Shown: one piece after another, positions 36,901 to 46,490 of the stretch | Numbering within the stretch: position 1 is the first letter of the stretch | Layout of the letters: each line of letters starts with the position of its first letter | Assembly (NCBI RefSeq): GCF_029852145.1 | Contig: NC_079976.1 | Location: forward strand, 21,354,617-21,418,616 | Source of the DNA: Microplitis mediator | Lineage: Eukaryota; Arthropoda; Insecta; Hymenoptera; Braconidae | Length of the DNA stretch: 64,000 nucleotides | Reading direction: 5' to 3' | Made by a program: the position numbers and the translations under genes | The notes under the pieces: generated by a model | The model's database searches: none | The model's input: only the letters and a program-made list of their open reading frames with translations | What the model was told of the DNA's origin: nothing

Positions 36901-38900
36901 TCAGTTAAAACTAAAAATATGCACATGCAGAAAATTAAAAAATCTACAGGTGCAATTATTTCAAATATTTTTTTTTTTAATTTACCGTTTTGAAAAAAAA
37001 TCAAAAAATTATTAGACGTCAGCTAACTTCATGTTTTTGGTTTTTTAACTTGTCAATGTCCATGTTAATAACTTGAAGATCTTGAGCATTGGTTTCTATT
37101 AAGACTTTTTTTTTCTAACAGCATTTTAAATTCTGACTGCTTCATTTTTTCACTATTGGAATCAATTTCTACTAATTTTTTTTTCAAGATGGTATTACAA
37201 TCGCATTCGCGCCGCGGCACTTTTTGAACAGCTTTGACTAAAACAAAAAATTTTATCGAATTTTTTCAGTCAGAAAAAAAGAAAATAAAAATTTTTCTAA
37301 CTTTGACAAAATTCCCAGACTTCCCTGATTTTTTTTTTTTTTTTATTTAACCAAATAATTGCTTTTGAAGTTTTTACTCTTAACAAATTTGAGAACGTAT
37401 TAACTAAATTAAAGAACTATTTGCTTGCCGTAAGTAATTCATGCTTCTAAAAATTTATTACTGGAGTACAGCAATAGTTTTCTTAAAATAAAAATGATCA
37501 ATTTCATTTTAGGAAAAAAATTAATTATTTTGAGTATTTATTAGTGTCTCAAAAAATCGACTTTTTTTTTTTTTCTTGAAGAACATTGGAAAATCGACAG
37601 AGTATCTCTAGACAAAGACCCTGTTAAAATATGAGACCTTAATATTAATATTTAAAGGTGGCGATTTATGATTTTCTATTTTCCATTTAAATAACATGGG
37701 AAAAAAAAAATTTTAATTTTGGAATTTTATACCTCGGCGATGGCTTATTGAACAGATAAGTTCAGGATATATTTTTGTAGGGAATTGAACGCTCTACAAA
37801 AAAAGTCTCTTATCATTTTTTGATAAATCCATCTGTTCAAAAGTTATTGGACCTCGAAGTCAAGTTAGAGTAAATTTCGAGATCTTTTTACTTTTCCGGC
37901 AAAACTATCGGACTTATCATAAGATGTCATGAGATCTTTTTTGTAGACAATTCTATGTCCTACAAATTATCATTGATAAATTTTTTTCAAATTCTGCATT
38001 GTTTTCTAGTTATTTCCATTTTAATGCCAAGCTCTTAAAATCGATCAGAACACTACTTTTTTAGGAGCTTGGCATTAAAATGGAGACAACTAGAAAACAA
38101 TGCAGAATTTGAAAAAAATTTATCAATGATAATTTGTAGGACATAGAATTGTCTACAAAAAAGATCTTATAACATTTTATGATAAGTCCGATAGTTTCGC
38201 CGGAAAAGTAAAAAGATCTCGAAATTTGCTCTAACTTGACTTCGAGTTCCAATAACTTTTGAACAGATGGATTTATCAAAAAATGATAAGAGACTTTTTT
38301 GTAGAGCGTTCAATTCCCTACAAAAATATATCATGAACTTATCTGTTCAATAAGCCATCGCCGAGGTATAAAATTCCAAAATTAAAATTTTTTTTTTTCC
38401 ATGTTATTTAAATGGAAAATAGAAAATCATGAATCGCCACCTTTAAATATTAATATTAAGGTCTCATATTTTAACAGGGTTTTTGTCTAGAGATACTCTG
38501 TCGATTTTCCAATGTTCTTCAAGAAAAAAAAAAAGTCGATTTTTTGAGACACTCTAGTATTTATAGAAACAAGAAAAATAATTACTTGAATTTAATTTTC
38601 TTTCTCTCAGTGTAGTTTATTTATATGGTTTAAATTATCACCAATAAATTAATTAAAGTCAGTCATTTTTAATATTTTACAATTATATGAATTCGCTAAA
38701 GTTAATTTAATATAATGTTACATGAGTAATTGCTAATTACTTTTATTTTAATTTTTTTACAGACATTGTCAGGTATGGGAAAACTTATGAGAGAGTGTTG
38801 GCATGGTAAGCCAGCAGCACGATTACCAATTCTTCGAGTTAAGAAAACATTAATTAAATTAGCAGCCAATGATTCCCGTGTTCACTTAACAATTGACTGA
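27937..38900 (+). CDS. sax: BMP type I receptor of the Saxophone/ALK1-2 class, with altered kinase residues
   Basis: Seven exons join in phase (27937-27997, 28087-28262, 34942-35137, 35212-35483, 35558-36198, 36282-36516, 38763-38900) to give 572 residues, about the usual length for the family. Order: signal peptide (about 1-20), cysteine-rich ectodomain ending in ECCYSDLCN (125-133), transmembrane segment (about 155-179), GS box TSGSGSG (244-250), then a Ser/Thr kinase domain. The L45 loop SDMTSRASCTQ (from 328) is nearly that of ALK1/ALK2/Saxophone, which fixes the class and predicts signalling to the Mad-type Smad. Lys294 and the helix-C Glu are kept. The catalytic loop reads HRN (Asn398) instead of HRD, the metal-binding motif is DFA (416-418), and the glycine loop is about four residues longer than usual. 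Activity is therefore doubtful. Confidence 0.9.
28534..29404. mobile_element. TAG-ended palindromic element in Saxophone intron 2
   Basis: It starts TAGGGTGGCCCAAAAAAACC. The left arm (about 28575-28835) is mirrored at about 29130-29400 (GGTCGCTCACGAATTT, CTTCTTAAAACATC, AGCTCGATAAAAATTTT and their mirrors). The outer right end is missing, so no target duplication can be read. Confidence 0.6.
29569..29774. mobile_element. Double-hairpin element in Saxophone intron 2
   Basis: Two adjacent hairpins: CACTCGTTGTCACTAATGCC with its mirror, then AAGAGCACCAGTAGCC with its mirror. The outer ends TAGGGTA and TACCCTA pair. This looks like one hairpin inserted near the end of another; neither encodes a protein. 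Confidence 0.5.
30302..30955. repeat. Inverted repeat, 140-bp arms, in Saxophone intron 2
   Basis: The arms at 30302-30443 and 30817-30955 are close mirrors (TTTTTTGTAAAAGGAATTAC, TTACTGGTCTTGTTTATTG, AATAAAATACATTTATCG). The 0.37-kb spacer includes AGTACCGCGGTATTCT, a short palindrome. It is probably a DNA-transposon derivative. Confidence 0.55.
31660..32000 (+). mobile_element. Transposon coding relic with a conserved coiled frame
   Basis: A frame around 31872-31985 encodes a Lys/Glu-rich helical peptide with LLEKKVLVETN and LQVINMHIDKL. The same peptide, in recognisable form, is encoded on the opposite strand at about 37030-37150 in intron 6. Upstream lies GGAAAAGTCAGGGAATTT, a phrase common in transposon relics of animals. 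Conservation of the frame between two otherwise diverged copies suggests a coding ancestor; I cannot name it. Confidence 0.4.
32326..32622. mobile_element. CACGGAGAAAAA-ended palindromic element, TA flanks
   Basis: The ends CACGGAGAAAAATTTTGGC and its mirror (TTTTTCTCCGCG) sit between TA dinucleotides (32324-32325 and 32623-32624). The arms carry CAAACTTGAAACAGGAAAGG and GGATGCTTCC...with mirrors. A TA target and short interior fit a mariner-like non-autonomous element. Confidence 0.6.
33807..34369. mobile_element. hAT-like palindromic element with 8-bp duplication TTGTACAT
   Basis: It begins TAGGGTTGAAAAAAAAC and ends with the mirror of TAGGGTGGATTGAAAAAAAA. The 8-bp sequence TTGTACAT stands on both sides (33799-33806 and 34370-34377). 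The arms are mirrored for most of the length (CCCCCATGCTAAG, GAGTGGGCCACC, GGGGTAGT). The 8-bp duplication and TAG ends fit hAT-type transposition; no transposase is present. It lies in Saxophone intron 2. Confidence 0.8.
37030..37330 (-). mobile_element. Second, inverted copy of the transposon coding relic
   Basis: Read on the minus strand it parallels 31690-32000, including the phrases for LLEKKVL and LQVINM and the AGTCAGGGAAGTCTGG-like tail. It lies in Saxophone intron 6, in opposite orientation to the first copy. Confidence 0.45.
37542..38556. mobile_element. hAT-like full palindrome with 8-bp duplication GTATTTAT
   Basis: The ends TAGTGTCTCAAAAAATCGAC and the mirror of TAGAGTGTCTCAAAAAATCG are flanked by GTATTTAT (37534-37541 and 38557-38564). 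Nearly the whole 1015 bp folds into one hairpin, with a short loop near 38040. The arms contain phrases shared with 21402 and 56793 (AATAACATGG, GAACGCTCTACAAAAAA, GTCTCTTAT). The minus-strand frame inside is a by-product. It lies in Saxophone intron 6. Confidence 0.85.
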
Positions 38901-39606
38901 CCAGAGATTATAATAATTTCATGCATGTATTTATTTTTATTTTTATCATTATTTCACCAATACTTCATCACTATCATATATTCAAATATTTTCATAATAA
39001 ATCGTAACTCCTTCCAGTGTTTTACATTACACTTGAGAAAGTATACAAATCATTTTTAATCGTTGCTATGAATTAGCTATCATTTATTGTAAGTCATCAA
39101 ATTAATTCATATAAAATTAAGTTTTTCTCATTACATTTTTTTTAACGTAACAAAAACAATATAATTAAATCCCAAACATGAATAAATTATATAAAAATTT
39201 ATTCAAAATTTTTTATAAAATATGACACATTTTTTTTTATATATATCTTAATGAAAAACATCAACTGTACAGTGAAATTATAATATAGGTATTAATTACA
39301 TTACTTATTGATTTATATTATTCGTGTTATTTATCATGTTAAATTTAAGGTTTTTATTATAAAAAGTAACATTTCGTGTAAAATAAATGATTTTTCATTG
39401 TCTCATGTATTTTCAAACTAAAATAACATATTTTATATTTATTATAACTTCAATATAAAGATCATGTAAATAGTATGCAATATCTAAACATTCATAATTA
39501 TATAAAAATATATAAAGTCATAATAATTATTTATTATAAAAAATTACTATCTATAATAATTAATTTATGTATGATTGAATAAATAAATTGCAGTCAACTC
39601 CATACA
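38901..39606. other. Convergent 3' UTR interval
   Basis: AT-rich DNA between the 3' ends of Saxophone (plus) and the next gene (minus). Both 3' UTRs should lie here. No element is visible. Confidence 0.5.
38996..39001 (+). terminator. Candidate polyadenylation signal of Saxophone
   Basis: AATAAA lies about 96 nt after the stop codon, a plausible distance. Other AT-rich hexamers follow, so the true site is not certain. Confidence 0.4.
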
Positions 39607-39612
39607 TTTATT
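39607..39612 (-). terminator. Candidate polyadenylation signal of the minus-strand gene
   Basis: TTTATT on the plus strand (AATAAA on the minus strand) lies about 70 nt beyond the stop codon at 39681. Confidence 0.4.
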
Positions 39613-39680
39613 GAGAAAAAAAAAAAAGAAAAGTTTTTGGTAAAAAAATTTATCACAACATACTACTTAAATGAATTTAC

Positions 39681-42600
39681 TTATTTATCAGTCAGAACTT
39701 TAGTTTGTAGTGATAATAATTGTTCTAAGAAATGTCCATCACTAGGAGAATTGATACCAATACACATTTTGATAAATTCTTGAAATTCTGATTGATCACT
39801 AGCTGGACTTGATAAAAAAATTAAAAATGCATATTTCCATGCTAATGTTTCAATATAGAAACATTTTAATAAAATTACAAATAACTGCTGTATGGATATC
39901 CAATCTTGACTTCTTAAAGCATTTCTTAATTCAGTTGGAGAAAAATTATATGTAAATGCTGAAGACATATTAATTCGCATTAATGAAGTAGTATAACTCA
40001 TTATGCAACACTTATTTATTGGATGATCTATTTCATCTTCTTCATCAGCTTGTCTCTTTATTGACTTTTTAAATGTTCTGCTCCGGATTAGCTCTAGAGC
40101 TTTATCCTAAAAAAATATTGCAATATATTTCAAATTGAAAAAAAAAGAAAATAATAAAGGTAAAAGACCCAGTTATTGACTCTGGCCCAGTTTCTGACCT
40201 TTTCAACTTTTTTCTTACTTATTTAAAAAACTATAACTTTAAAAAAAAAATCAATTTTTTCTTAATTTATTGTAATTTATTCTGAGCCTAATTATTGGCA
40301 ATTTAAAAAACATAAAAAATATTAACTAAATAAAAACAAATTTTAGCCATAAGTGGCTGAGGAAGTTATTTTTTAAGTAGAGTCTAAACAGTTTAAGTTT
40401 GGAGGTACGAAAATTGAATCTGTGCACTAATTATCATGTAAGTAAAAAAATTTAACTAAAAATAGATTGATAGATCAATGTTTAATTAAAATTTATTTTA
40501 ATACATTTATAAAACATTAAAATGAGTTTTGTTGTTGAAATTTGAGGTTCAATAACTAGGCTCAATTTAAAAGGTATGGTGGAGTTGTTGACCCTAAAAT
40601 TATAATTTACTGCGAGCGAAGTTATCTGTTTAATTACATATCTATAAAATGTAAAAATAGCAGTATTTATCATTTTCTTAAATTATTTTCTACTATTATT
40701 TATAATACAGTGATAAATTAACATTTAATATTCATTTTTAAAAATAAACGATCATAATTAGATCTTGAAAGTACATATTCTTGGAGTGATAAAATTATTG
40801 TAAAAATAATGTCAATTTCGATAGTATTTAAATTGTTATGACTCTTTTCGGATGGTTAATTTATTTTATTCGTCCGATACAATGAAAATGTATTAAAAAT
40901 TATAAAAATAACTTTATGATTTTTTGACAAGCAAAGAAATAGGTTGACTGATTTTTTTTTATTTAAATAGATTTAAATAAGACGGTCGATAATGACGATG
41001 ACAATGATGATGGTGATGACATGGACGAAATAAAAAAATTTAAAATAAGCATAGGATATGACTAAGTTATTTTAAAAATTTTTAAGTCATAATATCGTAC
41101 GAATAAAATAAACTAATTGTCCGATTATAGGACGAATAAATATTTATCATTCATACGATTAGCGGACGACTAGCAACAGCCTAATTATTTATATTTTAAA
41201 TATTGAAAAATTATTTTTTTGTAATAATAAATATTTAATTCATTTATTTAAATAATAGTTTCAGTTTATTGAAACTTGGTAAGTAAGGTAAGGGACCCAG
41301 TTTCTGACCTTTTAAGAGTGCCGGTTGAGGTTATACAATAAGAGTTAATGTAAGATTTAACTTAATTAGAAAAAAAAAATTTATCGACTAGTTTCGGATT
41401 TGTCAAATAAAGTCATGTGCGTAAAATAATTATTTGAATTGAATTAATAATTAAAATTGACGTTTTAAAAAGTGACTATCAGAGGCCCAGTTTCTGACCG
41501 TCAGAATTCTTCAGATCGCAGTTTCTGACCGTCACAGTGGGGCGGTTTCTGACCTTCACAGTAAACCATTATTATGAAGTACTTACTAAGTTTAAATAAA
41601 CTAAAATTATTATTTGAATAAATAAATTAAATATTTATTATAACAAATACATAGTTTTTTTTAACACTTTAAAGAGTCATAACAATTTAAATACTATCAG
41701 AATTGACATTATTTTTACAATAATTTTATCACTCCAAAAATATACTTTCAAGATCTAAACATAATCTTTTATTTATAAAAATAAATATTAAATGTCAATT
41801 TAAACCTGTATTGTAAAAAATAATGAAAAATAATTTAATAAAACTATAAATATTCATAATTTCAATAAATTCAATACAAAATACACTATAAATATTGTTA
41901 TTTTTACATTTTATAGACATGTAATTAAATAGATAACCTCGTTCGTAGTAAGTTAGAATTTGAGGGTCAACAACTTGATCACACCTTTAAAATTGAGCCT
42001 AGTTATTGACCATCAAATTTTAGCAACAAAACTCATTTTAATATGTTTTATACGTGTATTTAAATAAATTTTAATTAAATATTGATCTACACATACATTT
42101 TTAATCAATTTTTTTTACTTAAATGATAATTAGTGCACAGATTCGATTGTCGCACCTTCTAACATCAACTGCTTAGACTACACTTAAAAAATGGCTTCCG
42201 CAGCCACCTATGACTAAGATATTTTTTTTTATTCAGTTAATAATTTCTATGTTTTTTAAATTGCCATTAATTAGGCTCAGAAAAGATTACTACAAATTAA
42301 GAAAAAATCGATTTACGTATTAAAGTTATAGTTTTTAAGTAAGTTAGAAAAAAGTTGAAAAGGTCAGAAACTGGGTCACGGTCAACAACTGGGTCTTTTA
42401 CCTTACTTCATAACCTAATCATGGTTTGTGTAATTTGAGGTTCAGAAACTAGGCCACTATGAGGATCAGAAACTAAGACTCTGAATGTCAATTTTTAAAA
42501 CGTCAATTTAAATTATTAATTCAATTGAAATAATTATTTTACGCGCATAACTTTATTTGACAAATCATAAACTAGTCGATAGAATTATTATTTTTCTCAT

Positions 42601-42812
42601 TAAATTAAATCTTACATTAATTATTATAGTATAATCCCAACCGGCACTCTAAAAAGGTCAGAAACTGGGCCCCTTACCTTAATATGATTAATAGTTATGA
42701 ACGAATAAAATATACAAACCACACTTTTTTTGCTAGCTGTTCTTGCTACTGTATTTGATATAACTTGTGAATTATTTACATCTGGTATAATACTTTTAGA
42801 TTTTTTAGACAT
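39681..42812 (-). CDS. Unrecognised two-exon protein, 172 residues
   Basis: Exon 1 runs from the ATG at 42812 to 42720 (31 codons, donor GTTTGT). Exon 2 runs from 40106 (acceptor TTTTTTTAG) to the stop at 39683-39681. They join in phase 0. The protein starts with a basic, Ser/Lys-rich segment, then a charged helix (DKALELIRSRTFKKSIKRQ), then from about residue 68 a helical region with TELRNALRSQDWISIQQLF and LAWKYAFLIFLSS. A resemblance to the RNA polymerase I factor TAF1A is no more than a guess. Its only intron (2.6 kb) is filled by interleaved inverted repeats. It converges on Saxophone. The clean splice phase and candidate poly(A) signal support a real gene. Confidence 0.6.
40157..42409. 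mobile_element. Inverted-repeat element A with GGTAAAAGACCCAGTT ends
   Basis: The left end AAGGTAAAAGACCCAGTTATTGAC-type sequence is mirrored at 42365-42409 (GGTCAACAACTGGGTCTTTT). Arms of roughly 0.7-0.85 kb pair across the middle (CTTGAAAGTACATATTC, ACACGGTTA-free AT sequence, TTGAGCCTAGTTATTGAC with mirrors). The left arm is interrupted at about 40856-41178 by sequence with CGTCCGAT motifs absent from the right arm. The whole lies in the intron of the 39681-42812 gene. Confidence 0.6.
41285..42685. mobile_element. Inverted-repeat element B with GGTAAGGGNCCCAGTT ends
   Basis: The left arm (41285-41520) starts AAGGTAAGGGACCCAGTTTC and the right arm (42425-42685) ends with its mirror. Both contain AGAGTGCCGGTTG, ATAAAGTCATGTGCG-like and CGACTAGTTT phrases. 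The left arm lies inside element A and the right arm outside it, so the two interleave. The ends of A and B are similar, which suggests one family. Confidence 0.6.
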
Positions 42813-43937
42813 TTTTATTGTAATAATTTACTTATATTGTAGCCTCAATTATTTATGTTTACTCGTATTTTTTTATTACTCTAATAGAACTGCTCTAAGA
42901 TTCTAAATAATAACAGTCACATTTATTCAATATCCACTTTTTTTATAAATCCGCCTTCCATAAAACTTTACGTTTACCATTCATATGTTAGCGTCCACAC
43001 TATTTACACAAATATATAGCTTGAAATATTATTAAACTTTAAGTAAATTCTTATTGTTAGTTAATTTTTTATTAAATTACACATATCTAATAACCTCTTA
43101 TAAGTTCACTTTTGTATGTTTACATACAGCTGTCAAATTCTCTCACTACTTACCCTACTAGCCACTTTAGCTTGAAATTAACAGTAATTTGACATTGAAA
43201 TTACCAAAAATTTGCTGCCCGAAGTGGCCGTCGATTTAACAGCAAAAGTTGTAGAGAAAAATTTGCGGTTAATTTTTCCTCAATTTAGAGTTAACTTTTT
43301 ACTAGAAAAAAAAAGTCAGTATCCTGATAGCCACCTTATCCACAAGTTAACTTCAAGCTACAGCATTATTCTGAAGCCAACCTAAAGAAAAGTGTTGGAG
43401 AGCAAACACCCTAATAGCACAGTTTGCTTTAGCCAAAGTTTCCTCGAATTTTTCGTAAAATTTCCGTCAACTTCGAACTTTTCCGTTTTTGACGACAATT
43501 TATATATAACTTGCTATACAATTAGACGTAAATTTACTCCCGAAGTTAAAATGCAAATTCACTTCAAAAGTTGACTAGAAAAAATTTGTTAATTTTCGGG
43601 CAAATTTTATGTCAATTTATCGTTAATTTGACTTGAAAAATTGTGAAGTATTTTTTTAACGTCAAATTGTAGACATTCTGATGTATAAATTGGTTTACCT
43701 TTTGAAATGAATCGTTTATTTGAGATATTTTGCAATTGATTTGCTTGGTTTGATAAGAGACAGGTGACGTTGCAAGTTTATTTTTTTTAGTTTCTCGCGG
43801 GAAAATTCGAATTTGAAAATTCATTTTGTCATATTGTTTGATGAGCAGAATAAATTTAAACGACGATTACACAATTAAGTTTAATAATTTTATTTATTTT
43901 AATAAAGCAAATGATTGAAAAAAATTTTGGAAAAATA
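42813..43937. mobile_element. Broken copies of the CCCTAATAGC family between two genes
   Basis: An inverted right end (CCCTACTAGCCACTTTAGC) starts at 43152 and extends to about 43320. A left end (CCCTAATAGCACAGTTTGC) starts near 43411 and extends to about 43700. Together they look like two partial copies head to head. The first 300 bp after the gene start at 42812 hold its 5' flank, with no promoter motif that I can name. Confidence 0.5.
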
Positions 43938-44015
43938 GCGTACGAGCGGTCTCGAACCTGGTGATACCTAAGTTGTCGACTCAGAACGTACCACTTCACC
44001 ATTGAAGCCAGTGAA
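43938..44015 (-). tRNA. tRNA-like sequence, probable SINE head or tRNA pseudogene
   Basis: On the minus strand there is a good A box (TGGTGAAGTGG, 44001-43991) and a perfect B box (GGTTCGAGACC, 43958-43948) at tRNA-like spacing. The anticodon stem CTGAG/CTTAG pairs fully, with loop TCGACAA, but position 33 is C rather than the invariant T and the T stem does not pair. It is therefore unlikely to be a working tRNA. A tRNA-derived SINE promoter or a decayed tRNA gene fits better. Confidence 0.5.
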
Positions 44016-44745
44016 TTTAAAGTTTCTAAATTATTGTCCTGAGCTACAATTGAATTGCAAATTTATGAACTTGCACACAGTTATAGATTTTTTTTGCAGT
44101 TAAAGTTTTTTAAAGTTATTTTTATATTTTGGGACACCCTAATAAACATATTTAATTATATTATTTAACTTAGTTAGTTAGCAACTAGTTGGGTATATGT
44201 CAACTGGAGGTCAATTAAAGTAATTAAAATTTTTGTATGATTAAAGTATTTTTAAAAAAATGACAGTACGAGTAATCAAAGATAATTTCAAATCTGATTT
44301 TTTTCTCGTTTTTTGCAAACAAGATTCATATTTTTTAAGGATTTAATAATAATTAATACAATATTTTTAAATATATGTATGTATGATTTAAATGTGTATA
44401 TATATTTAATCAAATTAATAAAATAAATTACTTGTATCATCAACATTCTCAGATGATAATAAAAAAATTTTAAACAGGATTATTAGGTAAAATAAATGAT
44501 TGATTTAAATATAAGTCGACTTTCATATATTTTTACATTTATTCTTCCAGTTTAATGAAATATTACAAAGTTTATACTTTACATCAATTAATGACTGAAA
44601 TGAAAACTTTTTGAAAATATTTAATATAAATTTAAAGTTGAAAAACGCAAACGTAAGTTGAGTAGAAAAAACTAATTTATTTATCAAATATCAATTTTAA
44701 TGAAGAAAAATCTTGCCGCGATTAATAAATGGATTGTTATCTATT
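44016..44745. other. AT-rich intergenic DNA, nothing seen
   Basis: No frame, element end or hairpin of note was found in this stretch. Confidence 0.45.
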
Positions 44746-45145
44746 CCCTCGCAGATTTGAATCACGGTGGAAACACGGTGGGTTTGTTCCATTTTACCAC
44801 TGTGATTACGCGGTGTATCCACCGTGATTCCACGGTGGCTTGACCACTGTGTATACACGGTGTTTCCACTGTGATTACGCGGTGGATACACCGTGGAACC
44901 ACGGTGGTGAAATAGCACAAAGCCACCGTGGAAGCACGGTGGATACACCGCGTAATCACAGTGGAAACACCGTGTATACACAGTGGTCAAGCCACCGTGG
45001 AATTACGGTGGATACACCGCGTAATCACAGTGGATACACTGTATATACCCGGTGGTGAAATGGAACAAACCCACCGTGTAATCACGGTGGATCCACGGTG
45101 TTTACACTTCTACGGTGTTTCCACCGTGATTCAAATCTGCGAGGG
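44746..45145. mobile_element. CCC-ended self-similar element, CACGGTG word
   Basis: The ends CCCTCGCAGATTTGAATCAC and its exact mirror are flanked by TT (44744-44745 and 45146-45147). The 400-bp interior is made of CACGGTGGA, ACCGTGATTACGCGG, GTGTATACACGG and similar words in both orientations. It opens frames on both strands with repeated His/Thr/Val/Pro words that are artefacts. It ends about 140 bp beyond the stop codon of the MATH-BTB gene. Confidence 0.85.
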
Positions 45146-45283
45146 TTGATGCAAAGCCATCTCCTCTTCTACAATTCTGATTCCCTTCGGTATACCTAAA
45201 AAAAAAAAAATTTTTTTAAGTGATTTAATCATTGAAATTAAATATTTCGATTATTAAAAAAAAAAACATAAGTTTTAGTATAA

Positions 45284-46363
45284 TTAAAAAAATAAAAATG
45301 TACCATTTCTAAAATAGTTTTTAGTCACATTTTTTGAACCATCGAGTTTTGTGGATATTAAAGTACCACTAAGTGTACAATAAAAATTCATTAGTGAAGC
45401 GTTGGATATATTCTCTAACAGATAAGTGTTCATTAATAATTCAGAGGCATTTAAACGATTAGCCAATTCTCTAATCTCATAATGATTTTCCCAAGTAAGA
45501 TAGTTCTCGATGAGGGAGAATTCGCACAAATTTTTCAGTTTTATTAATTCATATTTCGAAGCAGCTTCTAGCAAATCTTCTGCATGATCATCTAAGTCCT
45601 TAACTTTTCCAGTGTAGATAAATTCTAACACTCTTTCAAATATCTCTGGCTTGATATCCGTAAGAGCCAATTGGTTATTATTGCTGTCAGACGTTTGTTG
45701 ATGACGAGCTACGACATCATATAATTTCGGACATCGTGTTTCTAAAACAGTTTTATGGACTGGAAATTCAACACTCTGCACATAGATCATAAGCTCACCC
45801 TCATTTCGAAATTTATATAACTTCAAGAAATCATCTGATAAATTAGAATCTTGTTCAATGGAACATTGTATGAATTCGTAAGGAAATATAAAATTATCGT
45901 CCAAGTAAGTGTTGAGTTCGATGAGCAATGTCATGGTATCATTTGGAAGTAATTTATCAATGGTGTTTGGTAATTGGTTGTATCCACAAAAGGCGCCTAA
46001 AGTAACACCAGGATAATAAAAAAGTGTAGAATCAGATCTCCGGTTCTTTCGTCCAAGAAAAAACTTATTTTCGTCGGCGTCGACCAGGTAAATGTTACAG
46101 GTGACATGATTCTTAGGTGCCAATTTTTCAACAGCGTCGAAATCCATGATGAATCCACCTTTCAATTTTTTACGACGAAACATCAACTTGACGTACCACT
46201 CAATGGGATGACTATCAAATTCCTTAACAAATTTGTAAATCACCGGAACGGCTTCATTGAGCTTCGCGTTGGGCTTTACTTTTGAGAATATTTCATTTAT
46301 ATTTTTTAATTCCCATGTTTCATATTCTGTATGAACGTTTCGTTCTATCTTTTTTAATTGCAT
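45284..46363 (-). CDS. MATH-BTB protein (SPOP/Roadkill-like), intronless
   Basis: A single frame of 359 residues starts at ATG 46363-46361; an in-frame stop lies upstream at 46405-46403, so this is the first ATG. Residues about 15-165 have the spacing of a MATH (TRAF-like) domain, including a WYVKLMF strand. Residues about 185-290 form a BTB/POZ domain, with FPVHKTVLETRCP, ALTDIKPEIFERVLEFIYTG and EDLLEAASKYELIKLKNLCE. Proteins of this plan are adaptors that hand substrates to the Cullin-3 ubiquitin ligase. The lack of introns and weak MATH conservation suggest a fast-evolving, possibly retroposed, member of an expanded family, not the conserved Roadkill gene. A CACGGTG-word element lies just downstream and a hAT-like element just upstream. 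Confidence 0.8.
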   Translation of the reverse strand: MQLKKIERNVHTEYETWELKNINEIFSKVKPNAKLNEAVPVIYKFVKEFDSHPIEWYVKLMFRRKKLKGGFIMDFDAVEKLAPKNHVTCNIYLVDADENKFFLGRKNRRSDSTLFYYPGVTLGAFCGYNQLPNTIDKLLPNDTMTLLIELNTYLDDNFIFPYEFIQCSIEQDSNLSDDFLKLYKFRNEGELMIYVQSVEFPVHKTVLETRCPKLYDVVARHQQTSDSNNNQLALTDIKPEIFERVLEFIYTGKVKDLDDHAEDLLEAASKYELIKLKNLCEFSLIENYLTWENHYEIRELANRLNASELLMNTYLLENISNASLMNFYCTLSGTLISTKLDGSKNVTKNYFRNGTFLFF

Positions 46364-46490
46364 TTTTAAACGCGACACTTTTTGTAATAACACAATTTTT
46401 CCTTAATTATATTTTTAAAGAAACACGAGGTAAAAGAGCTCGATTTTTAGTTTAACTACATATCAACGATAAGATGACAGCTCAACTGGC

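Noticed and set aside
43938..44015. A functional tRNA gene
   Set aside because: T stem unpaired and position 33 not T; the acceptor stem is not convincing.
44697..45149. Four overlapping open frames on both strands with repeated His, Thr, Val and Pro words
   Set aside because: They lie wholly or mostly within the CACGGTG-word element (44746-45145). A repeat whose length is a multiple of three, present in both orientations, opens frames on both strands without selection.
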